Below, in pieces: positions 1 to 5,821 of a DNA stretch of 17,491 nucleotides. Below the pieces are notes generated by a model that saw only the letters and a list, made by a program, of their open reading frames with translations, was not told the origin of the DNA and searched no databases. The position numbers were made by a program, and so were the translations under genes. Every line of letters starts with the position of its first letter. The first letter of the stretch is position 1. The DNA is from an uncultured Acidimicrobiaceae bacterium (GTDB lineage Bacteria > Actinomycetota > Acidimicrobiia > Acidimicrobiales > RAAP-2), in NCBI GenBank assembly GCA_937894805.1, contig CALAYR010000037.1, positions 1-17,491 of the forward strand, written 5' to 3'.

Positions 1-136
1 CGGAAACGAGAAGTGTTCTTCATATAGGCGCAGAACATACTTTGCCGGTGTGACATATCGGCTCTCGAATCATCCTTTGAGAACTGCTTGCACCTCTAGC
101 CGCCTTTCGCCAGATTCGTCATGAGAGACTGTCTCT
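1..136. other. Unassigned left edge upstream of mftF
   Basis: No gene can be supported here. Plus frame 2 is open from the window edge to a TGA at 122-124, about 40 codons. Its translation is rich in Ser, Arg and Thr and matches no family I recognise, so it could be the tail of an upstream gene or chance. The first 60 bases look more AT-rich than the coding sequence that follows, which favours intergenic DNA. A GAGAG at 123-127 lies nine bases before the mftF GTG and is a plausible ribosome binding site. Confidence 0.3.
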
Positions 137-1594
137 GTGGCCCCACTAATTCCTGCCGCTTCAAGCCCCGCCGAGGTGCCAATTCCTGTGGGCCAACACG
201 TTCGCGTCGATGATTCTGTGGAATTCATTGGCGACCAGGTCATTACCGGTGGCCACCCCTGGCGCCTCCTGCGCCTCAATAGCGGAGCCATCCGAGCACT
301 ACGGTCCTGGCAAGACGGTGCGCCCGTGACGCCCGAAAACCAACGATTGGCCCGGTCCCTTCGCCAGCAGGGAATCCTTCGACTGGTCGACACCGAACCC
401 CTACCCCTCGCTGACGTCACCATCGTCATTCCCGTCTTTAACGATCTGTCGGGACTGCAGTCACTCCTACCCCGTCTACGAGGCGTCGCCGTCATCGTCA
501 TCGACGACTGTTCGCCACGGGGTAAAGAGCTGCACGCACTCGTCGAGACCAACGGTGCCACCTATGTGCGCCTACCCTCCAATCAAGGACCGGCCGCAGC
601 TCGCAATCACGGGGCCGGTCTCGTAACAACCCCCTACGTCTGGTTTCTTGATTCCGATGTCGAGAGTTCCAACTGTCGCAGTGAATGGGACCGACTCAGT
701 GGCGCGTTCCGCGATCCTCTGGTGGCGGCCGTGGCCCCACGCATCATGGGATCCGATGGTGAAGGCGTCCTGGGCAAGTATGAATCGCGACACGGCCCTC
801 TCGACCTCGGTCCGGCCGGTGGCCTCGTGGTTCCGCGCGCCCGTGTCTCCTACGTGCCCACGGCTTCGCTCGTCGTTCGCCGCTCAGCCTTTGGCGAAGG
901 GTTTGACGAGTCTCTCCGTACTGGTGAGGACGTTGACTTCATTTGGCGTCTGACCCAACGTGGCTGGCTTGTCGAATACCGGCCCGACGTGGTGCAACAC
1001 CACCGTTCCCGACCTGATACCCGCAAGTGGTTGCGTCAACGCCACGGGTACGGTCGAAGCGCGGCGACTCTCGCCGAGCGTCACCCCAACGAACTCTCTC
1101 CCCTCCGGGTCGATGCGTGGACACTGGCCAGTTGGTTGACGTTGTTGCTCCGCCAACCCAAGTGGACGGCTTCGACGGTGGCGATTGCCACCCGGGGGTT
1201 GAAAGACAAGCTCCCAGAATCGTTAGAAGACCGTGACGAAGTGGCCCAAAGAGTCGTCACCAAGGGCATCGCCACCTCGGGAGGACCATTGGCGCAAGCC
1301 ATCGTTCGGTCCTACTCCCCCTTGCTGATTGCTGGCTTGCTCTCAAAGCGGACCCGTTCGGTCTCGGGAGTTCTACTGCTGGCCGGAACGGTGTGGAAGG
1401 TACGCAGCGCCAAACGTCACGTCCTCATTGACGCACCCGTGGCCCTGATTGATGACGTGGCCTACGCCACCGGCGTGTGGCGTGGCGCTTGGGAGGCTCG
1501 CTCGTGGCGTGCCGTCAAGCCGACCATCACCTTTGCCACCGGTGGGCTCCAGGCACTGCTCAAGAAAAACGAAACCCCCTCAACCCAGCGCTAG
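137..1594 (+). CDS. mftF: Mycofactocin biosynthesis glycosyltransferase MftF
   Basis: This is a family 2 glycosyltransferase of 485 residues. Members of this family add beta-glucose units to the peptide-derived redox cofactor mycofactocin. The first ~85 residues form a small domain (VEFIGDQVITGG near 28-39) that I read as the PqqD/RRE-like N-terminal part usual in MftF. The GT-A domain follows: VTIVIPVFND near 94-103, DDCS at 123-126, the DxD-type LDSD at 171-174, the family-typical LDLG and RVSYVPTASLVVRR stretch at 222-249, and the GEDVD motif at 263-267. The tail from about 330 has hydrophobic segments, consistent with membrane association. The GTG at 137 is the first start available, because an in-frame TGA lies at 122-124. 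The gene converges on an alcohol dehydrogenase of the mycofactocin-associated type. No other mft gene is visible, so upstream partners, if present, lie outside the window. The family assignment is strong and the exact start is less sure. Confidence 0.88.
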   Translation: MAPLIPAASSPAEVPIPVGQHVRVDDSVEFIGDQVITGGHPWRLLRLNSGAIRALRSWQDGAPVTPENQRLARSLRQQGILRLVDTEPLPLADVTIVIPVFNDLSGLQSLLPRLRGVAVIVIDDCSPRGKELHALVETNGATYVRLPSNQGPAAARNHGAGLVTTPYVWFLDSDVESSNCRSEWDRLSGAFRDPLVAAVAPRIMGSDGEGVLGKYESRHGPLDLGPAGGLVVPRARVSYVPTASLVVRRSAFGEGFDESLRTGEDVDFIWRLTQRGWLVEYRPDVVQHHRSRPDTRKWLRQRHGYGRSAATLAERHPNELSPLRVDAWTLASWLTLLLRQPKWTASTVAIATRGLKDKLPESLEDRDEVAQRVVTKGIATSGGPLAQAIVRSYSPLLIAGLLSKRTRSVSGVLLLAGTVWKVRSAKRHVLIDAPVALIDDVAYATGVWRGAWEARSWRAVKPTITFATGGLQALLKKNETPSTQR

Positions 1595-1608
1595 CCAGAT
1601 CGAGGGGG
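1575..1608 (-). terminator. Hairpin terminator of the alcohol dehydrogenase gene
   Basis: CCCCCTC at 1575-1581 pairs perfectly with GAGGGGG at 1602-1608 across a 20-nt loop. Read on the minus strand, the stem follows the dehydrogenase stop codon and is followed by a T-rich run (TTTCGTTTTTCTTG, 1574 down to 1561), as in an intrinsic terminator. Its left arm lies inside the last codons of mftF. On the plus strand it is followed only by a weak GTTT, so it should work mainly for minus-strand transcripts. Confidence 0.55.
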
Positions 1609-1624
1609 CCTCGGAAGTTTCGAA

Positions 1625-2779
1625 CTAGTCGAAGCGAACTACGCCTCGGACGTTCTTACCGGAGTACATGTCCTGGTAGCCCTGCTGGACTTCGTCCAGT
1701 GAGTACTCAGTGGTAACCAGTTCGTCGATCATCAACTTGCCTTCGCTGTGGAGCTTGAGCAAACGGGGAATCTGCACGCGGGGGCTCTCGGAGCCAAAGA
1801 CGGTGCCCTTGAGCTCCTGGTTAAACATCGAGAGGCCGAACAGGTTGAGCTTGACGTCGTTCTGGTGGTACGGGGCAATGGCGGTGGCCACGATGGTGCC
1901 GCCCTTGGCCGTAATCGAACGGGCCTCTTCAATCAGTTCACCGGTCAAGACGCCGGGCGTCAAGATCACGACGTCACAGTTCTTACCGGAGGTCAACTCG
2001 CCCATGAAGCTGAAGGCCGCTTCGAGAGCCGAGCTGGCACCGTGGGTGGCACCAATCTGCTTGGCGCGCTCGACCTTGGAGGGCTCGAGGTCGATAGCGA
2101 TAACGGCGCGAGCACCGGCGTGCACGGCACCCTGGATGGCGCCGGAACCGACACCACCACAACCGATAACGGCGACGACGTCACCGGGACGTACGTTGCC
2201 GCGGTTGACGGCCGAGCCGAAGCCGGTCGAGATACCACAGGAGATCAACGCGGCGGCGCGGAGGTCGTACCAGGGCTCGATGCGAACCAACGAAGCCTCG
2301 TGCACGACGATGTACTCAGAGAAGGTTCCGAGCTGGGCCATGCGGTTGAGGTTCTCGCCGTTGAGCGTGTGACGCCAGGTGCCGTCGGAGATCATCGGAC
2401 CGGCCAGGGTGGAAGCGCCAAGGTCACAGATGTACTGACGACCGGAGGCGCAGTACTCACACTTGCCACAGGAAGGGACGAAGGAGACGGCGACGTGGTC
2501 GCCGGCCTTGAGGCCCGTGACGTTTGGTCCCACGGACTCCACGATGCCGGAACCTTCGTGTCCACCGATGATGGGGAACATGGTGTTACGGCCGGAGAGG
2601 AATTCGAGGACTTGGGGGTCCTGGGAGATGTCACCGGTGCGCAGGTGCTCATCGGAGTGACACATACCCGAGAAGGCCATCTTGACCTTTACTTCATTGG
2701 ACTTCGGCTCATCGATTTCGATGATCTCGGTCGTCCAGGGCTCATTAAGACCCAAAAGAACTGATGCCTTGACCTGCAT
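1625..2779 (-). CDS. NDMA-dependent, mycofactocin-associated zinc alcohol dehydrogenase
   Basis: This 384-residue zinc-dependent medium-chain dehydrogenase belongs to the NDMA-dependent alcohol dehydrogenase group (Rxyl_3153 type). These enzymes oxidise alcohols with tightly bound nicotinamide that is thought to be recycled by mycofactocin. Visible features are catalytic-zinc ligands in GMCHSDEH (Cys40) and GGHEG (His74) with Cys181 as the likely third ligand, structural-zinc cysteines 104, 107, 110 and 118 in SFVPSCGKCEYCASGRQYIC, and a Rossmann GCGGVG at 206-211. About 15 extra residues lie between TGDI and PIIGGHEG. I recall this in a subset of actinobacterial members, so I do not call it an anomaly. 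The ATG at 2779 is preferred because GGGGGAA lies just before it. An in-frame start 14 codons upstream has no such site and would run through a palindrome. The gene converges on mftF and shares a hairpin with it. Class I-type zinc dehydrogenase is certain, and the NDMA/mycofactocin subgroup is very likely. Confidence 0.87.
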   Translation of the reverse strand: MQVKASVLLGLNEPWTTEIIEIDEPKSNEVKVKMAFSGMCHSDEHLRTGDISQDPQVLEFLSGRNTMFPIIGGHEGSGIVESVGPNVTGLKAGDHVAVSFVPSCGKCEYCASGRQYICDLGASTLAGPMISDGTWRHTLNGENLNRMAQLGTFSEYIVVHEASLVRIEPWYDLRAAALISCGISTGFGSAVNRGNVRPGDVVAVIGCGGVGSGAIQGAVHAGARAVIAIDLEPSKVERAKQIGATHGASSALEAAFSFMGELTSGKNCDVVILTPGVLTGELIEEARSITAKGGTIVATAIAPYHQNDVKLNLFGLSMFNQELKGTVFGSESPRVQIPRLLKLHSEGKLMIDELVTTEYSLDEVQQGYQDMYSGKNVRGVVRFD

Positions 2780-2799
2780 AACTTCCCCCTCAGAGAGTT

Positions 2800-2817
2800 G
2801 GCCAGAGGACTCTGACC
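2800..2817. promoter_or_regulatory. Candidate operator in the alcohol dehydrogenase leader
   Basis: GGCCAGAG (2800-2807) and CTCTGACC (2810-2817) form an inverted repeat around a 2-bp centre, with one mismatched pair in eight. It lies about 20 bp upstream of the dehydrogenase start. A possible -10 hexamer TAGAGT is at 2832-2827 on the minus strand, with no clear -35, and would place the transcript start near 2820. The dyad would then sit just downstream of that start, a common position for a repressor site. The two-base centre makes an RNA hairpin role less likely. No regulator is identified. Confidence 0.35.
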
Positions 2818-2852
2818 GCACTTTGTACTCTACCGATTCTTAACGGCGGTAA

Positions 2853-3473
2853 TTACTGATGCAGAAGCGCGATTCGCTCGGCAATCTGGGCCTGGGCCTT
2901 GGTCCACGCGCTGGCGGGGTCGTTCTCGTCGAGGCCGCCCTGATCCATCGGTCCAGTGGGCTCCACGTTGATGAAATGGACGTCAGTGTGGCCAAAGCGC
3001 ATAAAGAGGTTCTTGATCCAGGGTCGGAAGGAGTCGAGGTGGGCGTTGTCCCCCTCGGCGTACATGCCGCCGCTGGAGATGATGATTGAGACGTCGGTCG
3101 CCTCAAGGACCGAGGGCGTGGTGAAGTTGGTCCGGAGATTAACAATCTGGTCGACCCAGGCCTTGAGGGCCGAAGGGGCACTCCAGTTGTACATCGGCGA
3201 GGCGATCACGACGTGAGTGGCGTGGACCAACTCGTCAACGAGCTCGTCTTGGAGTTTCATGGCCTCTTGCTCTTCGGGCGAGTGAACGTCGGGGGCCTTG
3301 CGACCGGCCCGCACACCCTCGAAGCTCAAGTGGGGAATCTCGTAGGTATCGCGATAGAGGATGCGGGCCTCGGGGAACTTGGCCCGATACTGCTCAATAA
3401 AGAGGTCGAGCGCGCGGCGGGACCATGACTTTGATCCACGGGGAGAAACAGTGACTGCGAGCAACGTCTGCAT
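2853..3473 (-). CDS. FMN-dependent NADH-azoreductase-like flavoprotein
   Basis: This 206-residue protein has the flavodoxin-like fold of the AzoR/acyl-carrier-protein phosphodiesterase-like family of NAD(P)H:quinone or azo reductases, which transfer two electrons from NAD(P)H through FMN. The N-terminal strand plus SPRGSKSWSRRALD at 10-23 is the FMN phosphate loop. PMYNWSAPSALKAWVDQI at 93-110 is the family-defining flavin segment, and SSGGMYAEGD at 133-142 matches the second flavin loop. Length is normal for AzoR. The ATG at 3473 has AAAGG six bases upstream. It lies 40 nt after argS and 73 nt before the alcohol dehydrogenase on the same strand, so it may be co-transcribed with either. The physiological substrate cannot be read from the sequence. 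Quinone detoxification is the usual inference for this family. Confidence 0.85.
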   Translation of the reverse strand: MQTLLAVTVSPRGSKSWSRRALDLFIEQYRAKFPEARILYRDTYEIPHLSFEGVRAGRKAPDVHSPEEQEAMKLQDELVDELVHATHVVIASPMYNWSAPSALKAWVDQIVNLRTNFTTPSVLEATDVSIIISSGGMYAEGDNAHLDSFRPWIKNLFMRFGHTDVHFINVEPTGPMDQGGLDENDPASAWTKAQAQIAERIALLHQ

Positions 3474-3513
3474 GACGACCTTTCGAACTACTCGAGACTA
3501 AAGGCGTTGCGCC

Positions 3514-5232
3514 TTACATCCGTTCCGGAGCGTCGATGCCGAGGAGTGAAAGTCCGAGTGAGAGCGTGCGCGCCGAGACGTCGCAGAGGGCGAGACGCTC
3601 ATCGCGAAGTGAATCTTCCGCGCTCAGAACCGGACAGGCTTCGTAGAAGGTGGTGAAGCGCTGCGCGAGATCGAAGAGGTAGGTGCAGAGGCGATGAGGC
3701 TGCAACGTATTCAACGTGGCGTCGAGCGCTTCGGGCAGGGCCAACAGGCCGAGGGCGAGGTGACGGGCGGCAGGGTCACTCAACGTCCACGACACATTGT
3801 CGCCCAAGAACGGCTCGTTGAGTCGACGGAAGATGGAACGGATGCGGGCGTGGGCGTAGGCCAGGTAGGGACCGGTATCGCCTTCGAAGGCGAGCATGCG
3901 ATCGAGGTCAAAGACGTAGTCCTTCTGACGCTCAGTTGACAGGTCGGCGTACTTCACCGCGGCGCGGGCCAAGGTGAGAGCCAGCGCGGCCTGCTCGTCG
4001 GCGCTCATATCGCTTTGGCGCGCTTGAAGTTGGGCCAGTGCCCGTTCGGTCGCTTCGTCGATGAGTCCGACCAACTTCACCGTCTCGCCACTGCGAGTCT
4101 TAAACATCTTGCGATCTGGCCCCAACACGTTGCCGAAGGCGACGTGCTCAATCCGTACAGCCTCGGGCAGCCAGCCGGCCGCGCGGGCCGCGGCCCACAC
4201 CATGTCGAAGTGCTGGGCCTGCGGTGCCCCTACGACGTAGAGAATTTCGTCGGCGTGAAGATTGCCGACGCGATCACGAACGGCCGCGAGGTCCGTGGCG
4301 GCGTAGCCAAATCCCTCGTCGGACTTTTGCACGATCAGCGGCAGGGGCTCGTTTTCACGATTCGTGAAGCCCGGGAGAAAGACGACTTGGGCGCCGTCGC
4401 TCTCCACGAGGAGACCGGCCGACTTGAGATCGGTGACGACGTCATCGAGCATTGGGTTATAGAACGATTCGCCCACCACGTCGCTGGGCTGCAACAACAC
4501 GTCGAGTTTGTCGTAGACCTCTTGGAAGTAGGCCACTGATTGAGTGACGAGGAGGCGCCAGAGTCGGTTGGTCTCGGTGTCGCCACCCTGGAGCAGCACC
4601 ACGCGAGCCCGACTGCGCTCCTTGAACGTGTCGTCACTGTCGAACTTTTGCCGAGCGGCCCGATAGAAGGTGTCGAGGTCACCCATCGAGAGACTCTGAA
4701 CGGCGGCGTCTTCGCCGAGATCGATGAGGTGCTCAATCAGCATGCCGAACGGCGTACCCCAGTCCCCCACGTGGTTGCGGGCAATGACCGTATGACCCAT
4801 GAAGCGATTGATCCGAGCGAGGGCGTCGCCAATCACTGTGGAGCGCAGGTGACCGACGTGCATCTCCTTGGCGACGTTCGGGGCCGAGTAGTCAATGACG
4901 ATCGTCTTGGCGTTCGGCGAGACGGGAACGTTCAGTCGCTCGTTGGCCACCAACTCATTGAGTTGCTGGCCGAGAAACGCTGGCGTCAGTGAGAGGTTCA
5001 GAAATCCGGGACCGGCCACTTCGACGGTGGCGAGGCCCGCGAGGTCGAGTGAGGCTACGAGTTCGTCGGCTACTTCTCGGGGTGGTCGGCCGAGAGCCTT
5101 CGCCAGGCCCATCACGCCGTTGGCCTGATAGTCGGAGCGATCAGATGGGCGCAGTACGGGGTCACTGCCCGGTTGAAGAGCGTCAAAGGCACTCTGGAGG
5201 CGAGCTTCGAGGAGTTCGTACGTAGAGGGCAT
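3514..5232 (-). CDS. argS: Arginyl-tRNA synthetase
   Basis: This class I aminoacyl-tRNA synthetase of 572 residues charges tRNA-Arg with arginine. It has the arginyl N-terminal additional domain (about 1-100). The SAPNVAKEMHVGHLRST segment carries the HIGH-type motif HVGH at 125-128. GFGYAATDLAA lies near 307-317, and MFKTRSGETVKL at 376-387 stands in the KMSKS position, with the degenerate form usual in ArgS. A helical DALR anticodon-binding domain closes the protein, ending in the typical GLSLLGIDAPERM. The ATG at 5232 is chosen over the adjacent TTG at 5235 because homologues begin at this point. It starts 12 nt after the marR stop, so the two genes are almost certainly co-transcribed. A 6-bp hairpin (3501-3515) overlaps the stop but lacks a T-run, so read-through into the azoreductase gene is possible. 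All expected motifs are present and intact. Confidence 0.96.
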   Translation of the reverse strand: MPSTYELLEARLQSAFDALQPGSDPVLRPSDRSDYQANGVMGLAKALGRPPREVADELVASLDLAGLATVEVAGPGFLNLSLTPAFLGQQLNELVANERLNVPVSPNAKTIVIDYSAPNVAKEMHVGHLRSTVIGDALARINRFMGHTVIARNHVGDWGTPFGMLIEHLIDLGEDAAVQSLSMGDLDTFYRAARQKFDSDDTFKERSRARVVLLQGGDTETNRLWRLLVTQSVAYFQEVYDKLDVLLQPSDVVGESFYNPMLDDVVTDLKSAGLLVESDGAQVVFLPGFTNRENEPLPLIVQKSDEGFGYAATDLAAVRDRVGNLHADEILYVVGAPQAQHFDMVWAAARAAGWLPEAVRIEHVAFGNVLGPDRKMFKTRSGETVKLVGLIDEATERALAQLQARQSDMSADEQAALALTLARAAVKYADLSTERQKDYVFDLDRMLAFEGDTGPYLAYAHARIRSIFRRLNEPFLGDNVSWTLSDPAARHLALGLLALPEALDATLNTLQPHRLCTYLFDLAQRFTTFYEACPVLSAEDSLRDERLALCDVSARTLSLGLSLLGIDAPERM

Positions 5233-5244
5233 CAACTCATTCTC

Positions 5245-5757
5245 TCACTTGCCGTCTTCACGATGGCGGTCCGAGTCAAAGGGCGTGACCACAATCTTGA
5301 GCAACGCGGCCAGCTGTTCGCGCATGACTCCATCGAGACCGTGGAGTAACTCGTCCTCTCGTGCGACCAAGTCCGTTAGGGCCGAGTCGACACGGCGCTG
5401 TCCGGCCGCCGTCAAACGAATGCGAACGGAACGTGCATCAGTGGGGTCCGGGCGGCGGCGGATCAGACCCCGGTCTTCTAAGTGACGGAGTCGGTTCGTC
5501 ATCGTTCCCGAGGTGACCAGTGTCTGGGCCAGCAGTTGACTGGGTGAGAGTTCGTGAGGCGGGGCGCTGCGCCGGAGCGCGGACAGTACGTCAAAGGACC
5601 ATGTCTCTAACTCGTGACGAGCGAAGATTGTGGTGCGTTGCCGATGCAGGTGCTGGGCCAGTCGGGTCACCCGGGACCAGACCTCGAGCGGCGAGACGTC
5701 GATCGTCGGCAGCGCCCGCTGCCACCCTTCGACTATTCGCTCGACTTCGTCCTGCAT
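5245..5757 (-). CDS. MarR-family transcriptional regulator
   Basis: This winged helix-turn-helix repressor of the MarR family has 170 residues. The DNA-binding core runs from about 50 to 116: an ELSPSQLLAQTL helix at 69-80, the recognition helix within SGTMTNRLRHLEDRGLI (83-99), and the wing RRPDPTDARSVRIRLT (101-116). The C-terminal helices from 118 serve in dimerisation. There is no cysteine, so it is not a peroxide-sensing OhrR type, and the ligand is unknown. The ATG at 5757 has GGAGGA immediately upstream, with short spacing. An in-frame extension to 5859 would overlap the divergent acnA gene and is rejected. It is head-to-head with acnA across 64 bp that hold a palindrome typical of MarR boxes, and it leads into argS. 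Autoregulation and control of acnA are inferred from this arrangement. Confidence 0.9.
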   Translation of the reverse strand: MQDEVERIVEGWQRALPTIDVSPLEVWSRVTRLAQHLHRQRTTIFARHELETWSFDVLSALRRSAPPHELSPSQLLAQTLVTSGTMTNRLRHLEDRGLIRRRPDPTDARSVRIRLTAAGQRRVDSALTDLVAREDELLHGLDGVMREQLAALLKIVVTPFDSDRHREDGK

Positions 5758-5782
5758 ATTCCTCCAGAGTGTCCCTTCAATA

Positions 5783-5800
5783 TACCTTGACGTCAAGATA
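5783..5800. promoter_or_regulatory. Candidate MarR operator between marR and acnA
   Basis: TACCTTGACGTCAAGATA is an 18-bp dyad with a perfect 12-bp core (CTTGACGTCAAG, 5786-5797) and 16 of 18 symmetric positions. Size, symmetry and the TTGAnnTCAA-like core fit MarR-family boxes. It overlaps the proposed acnA -35 (TTGACG, 5788-5793). It also touches a possible marR -10 on the minus strand (TATATT, 5784-5779). One bound dimer could therefore block both promoters. Binding by the adjacent MarR is inferred from position. Confidence 0.65.
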
Positions 5801-5821
5801 CTTTTTGCATAGTATGAAGCC
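5788..5821 (+). promoter_or_regulatory. Leaderless promoter of acnA
   Basis: A -35 TTGACG (5788-5793) and a -10 TAGTAT (5810-5815) are separated by 16 bp. The -10 is followed by exactly six bases (5816-5821) and then the ATG at 5822. Transcription would start at or next to the A of the start codon. There is no Shine-Dalgarno sequence before the ATG, as expected for a leaderless mRNA. Confidence 0.55.

Noticed and set aside
1748..2764. Long plus-strand open frame (338 codons) opposite the alcohol dehydrogenase gene
   Set aside because: It is the antisense shadow of a well-recognised zinc dehydrogenase with all metal ligands. The low-complexity Gly/Asp/Val/Thr-rich translation has no family features.
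2780..2821. Upstream extension of the alcohol dehydrogenase by 14 residues
   Set aside because: The added residues have no family similarity, the frame crosses the dyad at 2800-2817, and the internal ATG at 2779 has GGGGGAA just before it.
3501..3515. AAGGCG-TTG-CGCCTT hairpin at the argS stop as a terminator
   Set aside because: The stem is perfect but only 6 bp, includes the stop codon, and lacks a T-run on the minus strand, so I do not call a terminator. It may still weaken read-through.
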